Positions 44,780 through 58,185 of a stretch of 64,000 nucleotides of DNA are shown in pieces. The stretch's first letter is position 1; each line of letters opens with the position of its first letter. The notes beneath the pieces were generated by a model. That model was not told the DNA's origin, made no database searches, and saw only the letters and a list, made by a program, of their open reading frames with translations. This stretch comes from Heterodera schachtii (lineage: Eukaryota; Nematoda; Chromadorea; Rhabditida; Heteroderidae). The translations under genes were made by a program, and so were the position numbers. The stretch covers positions 1,926,402-1,990,401 of the forward strand of contig SIJG01000002.1 in NCBI GenBank assembly GCA_023374025.1. Direction: 5' to 3'.

Positions 44780-45279
44780 GAGGTCCAAATTTGTGAAGCC
44801 AGCTAAAAAAGGAGATGAAAAATTATCTATTAGATTTATTTAATGGATATTAATGCAGATATGTACAAGAAAGCATTGGCGAATAAATTGTCGAAAAGTT
44901 CGAACTTTTTTTTTCTTCGGTTAAACCTAAACCTAACCATTTTAAATTGGCGCAATGCATATGTATTTGTCTTTCTCTTAATTTTTGATTAGGTAGTTTG
45001 CTTGTAAGTAGCAAATCGATTAAAAAAATTTAGAATAAACATATAGGCATACCTATGCATTTGTTAGTGCCTCTGCTAATCTAATATGTAAGTATTTTGA
45101 ATAAAAACAAGTTTGTTAATTTAGACTGATGCCGGGATTTTAGCAAATAAATGTCGGAAATAGCTATTTCTCTGAAATCTAAGGTAATTTGGGAGAGAAT
45201 AAACTCACAAGTCCCAAAGGCATGCATGGTTTTTTATTGAGATTAATTCAAGCAAAATGAGCGATTACAACTTAAGGCG
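44780..45279. promoter_or_regulatory. Bidirectional intergenic region, KIDINS220 / RS-protein genes
   Basis: A 500-bp AT-rich interval between two divergent starts. A shared promoter region is inferred from position only. Confidence 0.4.
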
Positions 45280-48200
45280 ATGCAGGAAGAAGCTGAAAAA
45301 AATGAACAGAATTTCGAATTTGTATGTGAGAATGAGGGCTTTCGCTATTACAAAGATGCCAAAACCGGTCGCCAGTGTTGTTTGGACTCTGCTGGTTTTT
45401 GGTACATTCTCAACGAAGAAAAAGGAGCTTTTGAACCAATGGCATCGAATTTTGTGGCGGAGAAGCAAGCCGAAAAGCCACGGCCGAAGCAGGACAAAAT
45501 GCAGAGCATGCTGAAGAATGTGGAGCGGTTCGGGATCAGATTTGACCAGCATGGAAAGCCGGTCGGTCGGAGAGGGACGGCAGTGGAAACCGTGAACTGC
45601 TTGAATTTCTTGGTTAAGGTGTTTCCGAAGAACGAAAAGGGTCATTTCATTTTGCCAAAGGATGAGAAAGGGTCGCCCTTCTTCCCCGTTGATGATCGAT
45701 CAGTGCCTATTTTTCCATGGGACCACGAGAAAGGAATGCCAACATTTCCTGTCGGTAAGCCTTTGAATATTGGAAAATTGTGGTTTATTCTGGTAAATTG
45801 CATGTTGTACGCCTTTTCAGATGACACCGATGAGCCAATTTTCCCCAGAAATGATCAGAATAAGCCGATTGTGCCGGTGGATGAAAATGGTAAAATTGGC
45901 AGAAAAGGGGAATTGTTGAACAGTTACTTTCAGATCAACCAATCTTTCCTGTCGACAAGACGGGCATTTACATTTTTCCGGTGGATGAGTCAAACTGTCC
46001 GATCCCTGCGCTCACTGTCTATGGTTGCATTTGGGAGAGGGAGGCTTAAGTAACACCATAATTGGTATTCGATTTAGGTACGCGTGTTGTACCGAAGGAT
46101 GAGTTCGGAAATCCGGTGATTCCGCGCGACCGCGACGGAAAAGCGCTAATTCACATTGCTTCGGACGGCGTCACACCGCTCTCCATGGGCGAATGGAAGC
46201 AGTGGAAGAAGTACTACAAGGAGCAGGCCCAAGTGCGAAACTTCTACCAACAACGGCAGCACAACAGCAGCCGGTGGCTGTTGAACCGGCGGCAGCCGCG
46301 GGCGTTGGCATCGGCGCAGTGAATTATTCGGCGATGAACTCGGTCAGTGTTCACTATTGGCCAAGAAAGTGATGGATGCGAACGAACCTTTCGCAATTTG
46401 GCCAAATTTCCTATCAAATTGACCGATGGTCCGCATATAAATGGAGTTTTTAGACAAAAATGCAACAAAACGGTTGGACTTCATTATAGGAATCGTCTAA
46501 CACCTTTTCCATGTGTAAAGTAGTCCACTTGGCTTTCATCATTGCCCATTTTCCGTTCAGATGTTTCACCCGCTTAATTTGGAACAGCAAAGTGCCTATT
46601 TCGCCGCTGACATGGAAATGTTGCAGCGGGTTCGCCGTGTTCGACCCGAAGACGTCGACTTACCGGGTCAAATGGTTTGTCGCTAACATTCAATATAATT
46701 ATATAAGAATTGTCATGCTTTGACCCATTAGGGGATTGTTCAGGTCGGACAGAATTCAACGACTGATCAAAACGCAAAACAAACGGCGAATGGCCAAACA
46801 TCGCTTGAGGACAGAGAGGAAAAGCGTAAGAAATTGCTCAAAGCACAGCTTAAGTCGGCGAAGATGGTCGTGCCACCGGCGCCACAAATTCTGAAAAAAG
46901 TCGCCGAAGAGCACAAAAAGAATGGCACCCAACCACAAAAGGAAGAGCCGAAGAAAGACAATGGGAAGAAGAAGCAGCCGCAAGTGGCAGAGCGAAGAGA
47001 GTCAAGTGGAGAGAGTGGCAAGAGGGGAAGAGGCAGTGGGATGAGCAGAGAGAGCGGCAAGAGAGCCCAAAGGAACAGCCGAAAGAGGGGCAGAGAGAGG
47101 AGCAGAGAAAGCAGCGGGGACAGAGGCAGAAAGACAATGGTCAGTGGTTGGGACGGATTTTGAATGGGTCAGTCTTACCTTTGCTTAAATTAGTGACAGT
47201 AATATGGTTTTTAGGCTGCCTATGGGTACTCCCGGGTCCCCCCTGATTGGCTCACATTAGATTTTTCAAATTTAGCAAAAACAAAATTATTTTTGGTCAA
47301 TTTTACAAAAATACTATTTTTTCCGACGTAGAATTTAAACTTTTTGGATAAATAATCTATGATCGGCATAATTTTACTGTCTCTCCGTTGTACTCTCATA
47401 AACAATGCTTTTTCTAGCGACGTTCGACCCGAAGTCGCTCTGTGAAACGGCGTAGGCGCGACTCTTCTTCCTCTTCCTACTCCTCCACTTCTCGCTCCCG
47501 TTCTCGCTCTTCTCGTTCCCGCTCCTATCGCCGCAGTCCAAAGCGATCGCCCGCCAGGGATAGCCGCCGCGACAGAAGAAGGCGTTCAACTTCGAATTCC
47601 TCTCGCTCCTCTTCATCCTCTTCCGCCTCGTCCTCTTCACAGTATTCTTCGTCCGAACGGTCACATTCTCAGTCGCGTTCTTTCACCAGCGACCGGGACG
47701 AGGAGGAGGAGCGCATTCGCGATCGAATCATCGCACGAACGCTTTCCACAAGTGTGACGGCGGCACCCGCAAAACAGCCTCAATCGAAGGATGACGGCGT
47801 TGCAATGGATGAAGCGATGGAATACGGGCCAAAGCCACCCGAATCGGTGAATTTGGTCCAAATTTCATCCATTTATGGAACATTAATAATCCAGCTTGAA
47901 GTTTCAATTCTCAATTCGGACATGGAAATGTCGGAGGAAGAGGAAGACGAAAAGGAACAAAAACAACAACGAGAGAATGAGTTGCCAAAAGTCAATCAGC
48001 GGACAAGCCTAAAACGAGAACCATCGGTGGAGTTGCTGAACAATGTGCCCGAAGAGGGGGGAAAGGAGCATGAAAAGGCACCCCCACCGAAGAAAGCGGA
48101 GACCCAAGAAGTTGTTGCAGAGCGAGGAATTGTGTTTTCGGCGCTGCAAGCGCAACCGCAAGACGTTGTTGTTGTTGTTGAGCATGGAATGGCATCACCT

Positions 48201-48742
48201 CCGAGCAAAGTTCAGCCGCAAAGTGTCGTTGCCTCCACCACCAACACACAACAAACGGAAAAAGTGACGACGACACATCGCCAGAGCATTTTCAACGTGG
48301 AGGAGGTGCTTTGGTGAACTCATTTAAGAAGGACTCGCTTTGACTGGCCCCCATTCGCATTTTGTGATCAGTAAGGAAAAGTTCATAAGATTTTCTACTC
48401 CTTTCAGGCATTGGTTTCGGGCGACATCGAACTGATCAAACAGTGCAAGGAGAAGGAGAGGGAAAGGTGACAAATGGACCGTTTTTTAATCACGACTTAC
48501 CTCACAATTTCAGATATGATCAATTAAAGTTGCAAATTGCGGAATTAGTGATGAAAAAAAGTGTACACAAATGGAATTGGACACAGCTCAGAGAGGTGGT
48601 GGCATTGACAAAAAAGGAATATCATAAAAAATATAAAAATACAAAATAAATTGAAAAATCATTTTCACAGGCAGAGAAACGCATTTTGGGACGCCACACC
48701 GAACGGACACTTTCAGAGTCATCCGAAGACGAAGCCAAATGA
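45280..48742 (+). CDS. RS-domain nuclear protein with N-terminal F-P-V-D-type repeats (family not recognised)
   Basis: The ATG follows a CTTAAG acceptor-like site by three bases. The first exons give an aromatic segment (EGFRYYKDAKTGRQCC), then six or more degenerate units of the form P-x-F-P-V-D-x-x-G (for example GSPFFPVDD, PIFPWDHEKG, PTFPVDD, EPIFPRND, KPIVPVDENG, PIFPVDKTG), then VIPRDRDGK and a basic helix. Later exons encode a coiled basic region (EEKRKKLLKAQLKSAKM), Lys/Ser/Arg-rich stretches and a long SR region (47430-47700) with many RS/SR dipeptides. The 3' end (48409-48742) reads GDIELIKQCKEKERER, then a helical segment and a final GRHTERTLSESSEDEAK. RS domains suggest a role in pre-mRNA splicing or transcription. 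Exon joins in the middle (46200-47430) are uncertain, so this could be two adjacent genes. Confidence 0.6.
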
Positions 48743-49005
48743 AAACGATCAGAAGGGAAGGGCACATTCCTCACCAAATGCGTCACATTTTCAGTTTCCA
48801 AAAATGCTCTTTAATATGTAACTGTTTGATGCGTCCGTTATTTTATATAAACAATGTTGTGAATGTTTTCACTTGCGGTTGGGTTCTCAGCCGTCACTTA
48901 AGCGATTTACAATTTGTTTTCCAATTTGGTCAATCACCGATCTGACAACCCAACCCATGCGCATTGAATCGAAGCTCTTTCATATGTCCCCAATGTTTGG
49001 CCTCG
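48743..49005. other. Convergent 3' intergenic region
   Basis: Short spacer between the RS-protein gene and the Hox gene, whose 3' ends face each other. Nothing else seen. Confidence 0.4.
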
Positions 49006-51974
49006 TCACAATTGGCCCCTGCTGCTGATGTATCCATTGCCACTTTCCATGGCTGTCCATGCCGCTGTCTGTGGTGGTGCAGCTGCTGGGTTCATGCCGA
49101 ACATTGTTGCCGGGTAGTAGGGGGACAGATGCTGTCCGTAGTTGCCCCCTCCGTACTGATAGTAATTGAAGAAGGGCATTGCCGTGAGCGGAGTCGCGGC
49201 GGCGGACGACGGCAGACAATTGCCGTGGGGCGATTGGGGAACGGTGCCGAGGGGGTGGACGGAGGAGGAGGAGCTTTGCGCGTGGTCCGTGTCCACCTTC
49301 ATCCCCCTCGGGTCCGTCTTGAACATTAGCGGGGTGCCGTGTTGCAAAAGGTGGTGATGGCCCTTGAGGGGGTGAAGGCATTAGAAGCAAAAGCCATGCC
49401 GAGACGGCCAATGGAACAAAAGCCGCCTGTGCACCGGGCTGAACTTGCGTCCCCGTTGTTTTACGGGCCAACATTGATTATATTCTCTATTTTTATTACG
49501 GATTTTTTCCCGATCACACCATGCCCTTTTTCTCCGATCACCCTTGGCTTTTTCTCCGATCACCCATTGGCTTTTTCTCTCGCATCCTTTGGCTTTTCTT
49601 CCCCCATGGCTTTTTTCCCGGATCACTCGTTCTTCCGATCACCCTTTTGCAAATTCCGTCCGATCACCTGCTGTTCTCCGCCGCCGTTGCCATTCTCCGG
49701 CTCGCTTTTCACTCCGTTTGTCTCCACCGTTACGAATGATGCCGAATCCATCGGACTTTGCTGTTGCGATGGCGACGTTGACGCGCCCTCGTCCCCCTGG
49801 TGGTGCGTCTGCTGTCCCACGCCCGTCTCCTGCTTCTTCCTCTGCGTTTTGCGCTTATTTCCCATTCCCTCCCCTCCCTACCGTAATTGGGCTTCACAAA
49901 TTGACTTTCTCTTTCCTTTCCGGGGACTTTTTCCCCAAAAAAACCCATCCAATTTTTGGCTTTATCTCCTTTTACACTACTGAGTCATTGGACCGAAATT
50001 GGAGCTAACCTTTGCCAGTCAATCTCATACTGTACTTAGTTTAGTGGCACCGTTTCTGTACCGTACCTTCATCCGTCTGTTTTGGAACCAAATTTTGATT
50101 TGTTTGTCGCTCAGTTTGGTCATATCCGCCAAATGTTGTCGTTGTGCTTTGGACACATAAGCCGAACTTTGGAACATTTCTTCTAATCGCCGTTTCTGAA
50201 ATAATTTTGTTTAATTTATAAGGGAGGGAAAATAATTCAAAAGTCAATTTGGTGAAAAACGGGGGACAGTCATCGAGAATTGGTCCGGTCATCCCCCCCC
50301 CCCCCCCCTCAATTGTTTGGCATTCGCTTTACCTGGTCGGGTGTGTACGTCTGCCGTCCACTGCTTTTCTTCACACAGCCAACACCCGACGATGGATCAG
50401 CTGAATGAGGGGGAAGTGGAGAAAATGGAATAACATTAGCAGAAGCACAAGGACAAAAGGGAAGGAGTGGTTTTCAAATTGGACAAATACGGAGAAGGAA
50501 AAATTGAAAATGGAAAATGCCAATTGCTATTGAATTAAATTGAAATTATGAAAAATAAACTAAAAATGGCAATAGAAAGAGCAGTTTTTCCGGTCCCATT
50601 TTCGAAAAAAGCCAAATCCCTTCCACCGGAGGGTCTCTGGGACTAACGGAGGCCTAATTAGCTAATAACGATGGGAATAAATGGGCCTGAAAACTTAATA
50701 AAGAAGAACATTGGTTATACATTCAATTTCTTTTTTCCTTTTCCACTTTCTCCAAAAAGTCCCGACGCAATTAATTAACAAAAAGAAAAACATTGAAATT
50801 AATTGAAGAAACAAATTAACGTAATGTGCACGGCTCAGCCCTTGGCCGAATTTGTTCATTTCGCTGTCCATTCCCTTAAATACCGTATCCATTTGGCAGA
50901 AATTTTTGGATGGCACTGCAAAAAAGGACGAATTTGGTGGGTGAGAAACGAATGCGAATGAGGCGGGGGGGGGGGGAGATGAATTGGCGGGGAGGGGTGG
51001 AAGTTGGGTGGGAATGACTCTTTGTGTTGGCCAACGAATGGCGGGGGAGGAGGGCACTTTTTGCGATGCCACACTTTGGGATGGCAAAGCAATGAATGGC
51101 CAATGCGTTTAATTGTCCATTTAATGGAGTAAAATCAAACCAACAAAAAAAACTGATGCGTTTGCCTCTTCCGTCGTGCCCTGTGCCATTAATTTACCGT
51201 TTCCGTTGGCCACAAATTGTCCAAATTGGAGACTGGCGGCGTAGGCACAGGCCAACTGATGGTACTGTCCGTAGTTGGGGGCGACTGTCGGGAAAACGGC
51301 TGCACAATTCGCATTTGGATGAGAGGGGCCGAGACCTTAATCAAAGGCATTTCGAACCAAGTGCCAAATTTGGAAAATGCCATCTGATCGGACAAAAAAA
51401 CGGAAAGCCAAAAGCAATGGGAAAGGAAAAAGGAGAAAATGGGACGGAACAATCAAAGGGTGCCTTTTAAGAAGGGAATTGGGGGCGGGACAGGTTGAAC
51501 TTTGCGGTGAAGAGATGATGGTCAGTTCAGTTCAGCCCCATCCCATAAAACGAGAAATGGCGGGGAGGGCACCCCCCCCCCCCCAATTCCCACCCATTTC
51601 GTCCCATCCCCCGTCCTTAATGGCCCTTGGCGAATGGGATCGATGGATTGGTCGGCTGGGGACGGGCAATGAACGAACGAATGAATGGCATATATCCCCG
51701 CCAAATTGCCCAATTCCTGACGGACCGCAACACTTCCCGCCGAGGTGAGCGACAGGCGGCGGAAAGGGCACATAAATCTCCCAAAATTGGCCCTTTCTCT
51801 CGTCAAAAAGCGCTCTCCTCCCTCCCTCTCTGATTACTGACCATTCTCCGGCAAGTTGCTAATTTGCTCCAGGCAATGCAAAGGGTCGGCGGCCGACGCA
51901 AAAGTGCCGGAAGGGTTGCAGGGACCGGCCGAAAAGTCGGCCATTTCCGTTTTGGAACCAATCGATTCATTCAT
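49006..51974 (-). CDS. egl-5: Posterior Hox protein, Abd-B class, egl-5-like
   Basis: Minus-strand exons joining in frame: 51842-51974, 51198-51299, 50832-50915, 50333-50400, 50067-50195, 49668-49853 and 49006-49362. The homeodomain spans exons 4 to 6: GRQTYTPDQ, then KRRLEEMFQSSAYVSKAQRQ, then DKQIKIWFQNRRMK. Helix 3 residues W48, F49, N51 and R53 are intact. The YVSK.QR segment marks the Abd-B class, and the GRQTY and F-Q-S-S/A-YVSK context is closest to C. elegans EGL-5. No hexapeptide is seen, as expected for this class. Introns interrupt the homeodomain after residue 12 and after residue 57. If intron 6 is not removed, the frame ends at 49623 instead. The N-terminal part (YGQYHQLACAYAASLQFGQF) is typical low-complexity Hox sequence. 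The gene should specify posterior identity. It diverges from a second Hox gene 11 kb away. Confidence 0.85.
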
Positions 51975-54400
51975 GGCAGAAAGACGAACACGGAAATGGA
52001 CAAGCTGAACAAGTTGGGGCGTGTGGATGAAGAAGGTGTTTGGCAAATGATGAGCAGAGAGCAGCGGGGGGAGGGGTGGCGGGGAATGCTCCGCCCGCCC
52101 CGCCCCCCCCCCCCCCCCCCCCTCTACCGTATGCCATCGCCGTCCTTCCATTCGCCTTACTCATCCCCCGGTTTTTTTTTGCGGGGGACAGTCAGAACCG
52201 GCTGGTGGAGAATATCGAAGGGGGGACGGCGAACTTCAAAGACTTATTCAAACAAAAGCGACGACTTGGGAAGAGGAAGAATGGGAAGGAGGGGAAGGAG
52301 AAGGGGAAGAAGTCCAATGGAAGAGATAAGACGAAGGGGAGGAGGAAGAGAAAGAGAAAGGAAGAGGAAGGGGAAACGGAAGCAGAGGGGAAGTGCCAAG
52401 GGATGGGATGGAGAGCCAATAGTAAGAAGGACGGCAGATTAACAGTGGGGAGGCCGGGAACACGAGGACTGAGGGGGGGGGGAGGACTGATCGGATTAAT
52501 TAAAACAACGGGACGATGGCACAAAAATTAATTAGATCAACGGGACGATGGCACAAAACATCGTGAAAAAACTTATGATGATGTCATTGAAGGTGGCCAA
52601 TCCGGAAGGGTTTTTGACATTTGGACCACCTCGAGAGTATTGCATGTTAATGGGGGGGGGGGCATTGATTGTTTGAGAAGAAAGAGAAGCGAAGCGAATG
52701 TGAGGGAGGGGCAGAGGTTTATGCCCCCGATTTTATGGCTTTGGAATGGGATTTGAGAGGCGGGTGACAACAAAAGGGAGGAGAGAGAGGGGGGGGGGGG
52801 AATTCGGAGATTGGGGGAGGGAAGGGCCTTTGGGTGTGGGGATCGCAGCACCTTTGATGAGGGGAGGGGGGAGGGCACTTTGGTCGGTCTGTCGGTGACG
52901 CGACCCTCGCCAATGCCCCGAGGCTTCGCCTTGTCCATTTTATGCAATTGGCCATCTCTCCCCCTCCCCGAAGCACTTTTTGATCAGTTAGCCCTAAACC
53001 ACCGCGTCCCCAAAATCTTTTGCGCCATTTTCCGAGTTGGCGATCGATTGATGCGCTTGTCCCATCGGCGGTGCGTGTCCCTCCCTCCTTCCGTCCCTAC
53101 CGTTTCCCTCCCCACCGCCCCCCCCCCCCACTTTTTCATGTGCCTCACCCCCCCCCCCCCCAGCGAATGCCCATTCCCTTCCCATCCCTCCGAATTATGC
53201 TAATTGCGTTTTCGGCTCCCCCTCGCCCACCCCATTCATTCGTCGTCCTCCCCGCGTAGGCTCGCAATAAAATTTAATGGGCCGAGTGATTGGCGTGCCA
53301 GCTGCTGGGGAACAAGGAGGGTCGAATGAATGGGGAGGGGGAGGGAGGGAAAGATGGGGTGAATTGGGGTGGGGAAAGAAAGGTGAGTGAGGGGGGGGGG
53401 AGGACGGAGGGGGGGGGGGGGGAGCGGGGAGGGTCCTCCAAATGCGATGCCATTGTTTTGTTTTGTTTTGGTTTCGTTTCCAATTGCCCCCCCCCCCCCC
53501 CCTCCGTTTCGCTTCACTTTGTTCGTTTGACCGAATCTGCTGCGCGATTCAATTCTCCGAACATTTTGCATAAATTAAAAGTGATCGGGCCTTGTCATTG
53601 GGTTCAAAAGCATTTCATTTTTAAATTGTACAGTAATAATACAGTAAAAAATTAAAATTGAATTGCAAAAGTATTTCTCCCCTCCCCCTTTCCCCCAATA
53701 ATCATTCACAAATGTCCCCCCCCCCCCCTCTCTCTCTCTCTTCGCCCTTTTTTATTGGGTCGGTCCCATTTTTTCATCGTCAACAATTGCATATTTTTGT
53801 TTTTTGTACCGTAATTACTTCTCTTTTTGCATTTTATTACTTGTAATATTCATTTTAGGATAAGCAAATGCAAATTGTACTTTTATTTGCTGCTAATTTT
53901 GTGAGTTCAATTCCAAATTTCCGGAAAACAAACATTTCTTTCTTTGGGGGGGGGAGGGGGAGGAAGGATTTGCCCCATGGGATGCAAATTTTGGGAAGAG
54001 GCGAACGGAAGAGGAAGAGAAGGGAGGGCAGGGGGAGGGGGAAGAGACCTTCTTCATCCATCGTAAATCAGCACCCAAAGGGTTGTTGTGAGTTGGCCTT
54101 GAACACTTGGGGGGGGGGAATTCGAATTGGCGGTGCGAAACGGAGGAAAGGCATGGAAAAGGGGGAAACCGCACGAATGGCATCATCCGGACAAATTGGC
54201 AAAGAATGAAATGTCTGATAACTATCAGTCACTTTTGACTTGCTTCTATTGACTGATCGGTCGTTCTTCGAAGTTCGACTTTTTGCCTGAGGCCAAAAAA
54301 CCCAAAAATAAATTCTCGCTAAGGCGACGGACGGACACATTCCCGGAGGGGAAAGTGGGAGAGATCAAAGGATAGGCCGACTACTTAATAAATCACGCGA
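51975..54400. other. Hox upstream region: homopolymer-rich non-coding DNA
   Basis: Contains many C or G runs of 8-18 bases (52105-52121, 52652-52662, 52790-52800, 53120-53160, 53392-53420, 53487-53502, 53717-53728). Long open frames here are compositional. No splice-consistent exon or protein family was found. Likely cis-regulatory DNA of the adjacent Hox gene by position. Confidence 0.5.
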
Positions 54401-54404
54401 AAGG

Positions 54405-55085
54405 ACTGAGAGGGAGAAGGAGGGGGGAGAAAGTGTGGTGGAAACCAACGACGCAAAAGTGAGAAATGGGTAGGGAAAAAGGCGGGGGATGAATCAGAAT
54501 CAGAAGGGAGGGAGGAGGAAGAAGAGGAAGAGGAAGGGAGGGAGGGAGGGAGGAAGGAAGGAGGAAGAGAAAGAATGGAAGGTGAAGAAGAGAATGATGA
54601 GGAAGAGGAGAAGAAGGGAGGGAGAAGAGGAAGAAGAGAGTGATGAGAAAAAGGAGGTAGAAGGGAGTGAGGGAGAAAAGGAAGGGAGAGAAAGAGAGGA
54701 AGGAAGAGGGAGGAAAAGGGAGAAAAGGAAGAAGAGAGTGATGAGGGAGGAAGAGGATGAAGAAGGAAGGAGAGGGAGGGAGGGAGGAGGGGATGAGGAA
54801 GAGAGAGAAAGAGAGGAAGGAAGAGGGAGAAGAGGAAGAAAAAAAGCGAGGGATGAGGAAGAGGAGGAAGGGAGGGAGGGAAGGAGGGAGGGGGAAGAGG
54901 AGAAAGAGTGAGAGGAAGGAAGAGGGAGGAAAATGGAGAAGAGGAAGAAGAGAATGATGAGGAAGAGGATGAGGGGAGCAAATAGGAGGAGAGAAGAAGA
55001 CGAAGAAGCGAAAAAAGCAAATTGAAGAGGAAGAAAAAGAGAACGAGAGGAGGCAAAAGAAGGAGTTGAAGCGAAAGACACGATC
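54405..55085 (+). repeat. Long polypurine (GGA/GAA) tract
   Basis: About 680 bp of almost pure purine on the plus strand, built of GGAAGA, GAGGGA and GGGAGG words. Interruptions are mostly single T bases in ATGA. The open frames across it (E/K/R/G on +, S/P/L/F on minus) are compositional, not genes. Confidence 0.9.
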
Positions 55086-58000
55086 AGTTGGAAGAGAATC
55101 TGCAGAGAAGATGAAAAAATAACAAAGCATCCGAATTATTTTAATTAGACACATACAATTAATTTGTAAGTTAATTGAGAAGCGCTCGAGCAGAGGGAAG
55201 AGGGAAGAGAGTCCGTCGCGTTCTCTTCCCTTCCCTTTGCTCGTTCCTCCCTCTTTTGCTCCGTTTGGTTCGCACATTTTTCGGCTCCATCAAAGGGGCC
55301 GGGGAGGAGGAGTCCCCCCCCCCCCCCCCCGGGTTCTTCCTCCCCCCCCCCCCCCGGGGGTTCCCTTACTCTCTCTCCCCCCCCCCCATTCAGTCAGCCG
55401 TCTCTTTCCTTTTGCTCCTCAACAAATTCGACGCAAAAACGACTGCGGGAAGATGGGCAGACGGCACACTTCAAAGGCAAACGGAAGGCGAAAAAAGGGA
55501 GAAAAAGGCTGCCGAAGGGCGCCACACACGACGGAAGAAAGGAAGGAAGAAGGAGAAGCAAAGCTCATAAAATTGGAGGGATTCAAAAAGTGAGGGGAAA
55601 AGGGGGGAGAGGGGGGGGGGGTAACGCTTTGGAAGCTTTGGGAGTGATGCCTTTGGGTTTGAAACGCCGTCGGCGGACCTTTGGGAGGCAATGGGCGGAG
55701 GAAAAGCGAAGGAAACGCAACGGACTTTTGGCATTTTGTGAATCGAAATTGGACAAATCAGCAGCAGAAAGGAGTTATTTCATTGGTGATGAAATCGAAT
55801 GTGAAGTTCGGAATTCAAATGTTTGGCTTAGAAATGCTTTTATTCCTAAGATAATCACAAAATCATGATCATTGAAGCTTCCATTAATTAAATCTTTTTA
55901 ATGATTAATTGCTTATTTAACGAAAACAAAATGGGAAAAAATCTTTTGGGTTTCATTCGAAAATCTTTTAGAAAAAGTTGCAAATCAAAAAGGGCCCCCA
56001 TTTTGTTACTGTTAGCACCATATGCTATAAAAGTGCCATTCCCATCCGTTCGTTTTGGTCTCAAATCAAAGGAAAAAGTTCAAATTTATTTTTGGCCGAA
56101 CATTCCCAATATCAAAAGGTAATTTTTAATGATTAAAGAAATATCCAATGATCAGATTGTTATATTTTAGTCACTGTTTGCATTGTTTTATTTTTTGTTG
56201 AATGAAACGAATAATTTATTTTTAATTATTTATTTTGGACTTAAATGATAGCATCGAAATGTGGACAAAAAATGGCCGAGTTATTCAAAAAATGAACCCA
56301 AAATGACCATTTGACTAATCTTGGTTCGTTTCTTTTGCTGAGACATTCTCCAAATTGGCCAATTGGCCACATTAAGCGGAATAAGCGCCAATAATAAGAG
56401 AAAGCACTGTTTGATGGAAAGCACAATGATCAGACAATGATCAGAATGTTAAGCCAATGTCAGTGGTCACTAAAGGCTAACAAGGCACAATTTTAATGAT
56501 TTCGGCATGGTAAAAAATTAAATTCAAAAATAATTAAAATATTTAAATTAAAATATTCAATGATTTTATGTATGAAAAATCATTAAAATAAAATATTTTT
56601 GTAAAGGATAAAATAATATTTTTATTAAGAAACAAAACTTGGATCATTCACATTTTTTTCCTTTTACCAAAATTAAGGAAAATAAATTTATATTTGCATT
56701 TTCTTTAAATTCCCATTTTAACCTTTTCTTTTTTATTTTTAAATGCCTTTTTTGTCTTTTTACCCAATTTGGCATTTTCTTTTTTAAGGTGGTGTTTTTG
56801 TCCATATTTAAGTCTTTTAGGTGTTTTTGTTTTATTGTATTCGTTTTTGTTAATTGCATATAAGATAATTTCCACAAATTCCCAAAAATGTTTACGAATT
56901 TTTATGCAATTTGGGCATAAGAAAGCCGCAGAAAATTGCCCGTTTCTGTAGTGTCAACAGAATTATAAAAAACATAAGCAGTTAATCAAAAATCATTCAA
57001 TTTTGGTAGGTATAAATTGACTTAATCAGTTTTAGTTTCGGTTGATCAATTCAATTGATCAGAATGACAAAGTTTGGCCTGATCAGCTCATTGTCCCAGC
57101 AGCAGAAACATAAATCATTAAAAGAATGCAAAGCGATTGAAATTTGATCAAAAAATAAATAAACAAATAAAACCTTTTTTAATTTAGTAATACAAAATTA
57201 ATTTTAAATTCCTTTAAATGCCTTTCTTTTTTGCTCACTTTCGTCGGTGTCCCAATTAAAATATGAAAAAAGGTGCTTAAATCTTGAAATGGCTTCTCTG
57301 TTCATAAAATAGCATTCACATCGAATTCGGGCTTTAAATTCATCATTTATTTGTTAATATTTTTGAAAATATTATTTTTTTAAATTTCCGATGGGAGGGA
57401 ATCAATCGAATGAAATGCCTTTGCCTATTAGCGCTTAAATATTAAGAAAATTGTTTATTCAAATAAGCAAATATTTGAAATGATTAAAAATTGACATTTA
57501 CTTGGCCTTCTCTTCGCTTTTCCGTCTCTCTCCGATGATTCATTCAATTAACTCGTCGATTATTCTTCTTAATTAGTTTATTTCCCACTTCAATTTTCTC
57601 ACATTGAACACTGTAACAGGGATACTGTAATTGAGGGACATACTGTAAGGCCAATAATTCGTTTGGCATTGGTCCATCATCAGCCCGGCCTATCAACCGC
57701 ATTCATTTGGGCAAATTAAAAAAGCATATGTCCGTGAGTTACTTAATATTTTACCATCGATAGAATTTTAGTCTTTTTCCAAACGCTAATATTAATTGGG
57801 AAAGGAAAATTTTCGAGAAAATTATTTTAAATTAATTAACTTTTTCTGTTTGTTTTTCTGTTGGCTTTGCTCTCATTTTCTTTCTTTTATGCTTTTTCCC
57901 TGGTTAAATTCTCCATTGAGCTTTAAAATTTTATTTTAATACCTTCAAATAAATAATTTACATCTTTTCGGTGTGAAAATTATTCTCCAAAACCTTTTGT

Positions 58001-58185
58001 GTTTATTTATTTGAATTTCGTTCTTTGATAATTTGGGCTTCGTTTCGGACTTTGACTTTGTGTATTAATCCGACATTTGCCCAACTTTGCCGCTTTGCTG
58101 AAGGTTTCAGGCCCGACCCGGCCCTGGAAGTGACGACCAGTAAAGAGAGGCTTAATGATCTTCGTCCTCATCCATTTCCTTCCTT
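55086..58185. other. Gene-free AT-rich region between two purine/pyrimidine tracts
   Basis: C/G homopolymer runs occur at 55315-55390. From 55.8 to 58.1 kb the sequence is very AT-rich with only short frames. No conserved protein, RNA gene or splice-supported exon was recognised. Confidence 0.45.

Noticed and set aside
48980..49474. A 164-residue minus-strand frame overlapping the last Hox exon.
   Set aside because: It is in a different frame from the exon that joins the homeobox exons (G-H-H-H-L-L-Q-H-G onward), and the joined frame has Hox-like composition.
51834..52531. Overlapping open frames of 105-192 residues around the first Hox exon.
   Set aside because: Only the 44-codon stretch from the ATG at 51974 joins the next exon in phase. 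The rest is poly-Gly/Pro from homopolymer runs.
54385..55277. Long open frames of 130-290 residues on both strands.
   Set aside because: They are translations of a purine tract (E/K/R/G or S/P/L/F only) with no motif.
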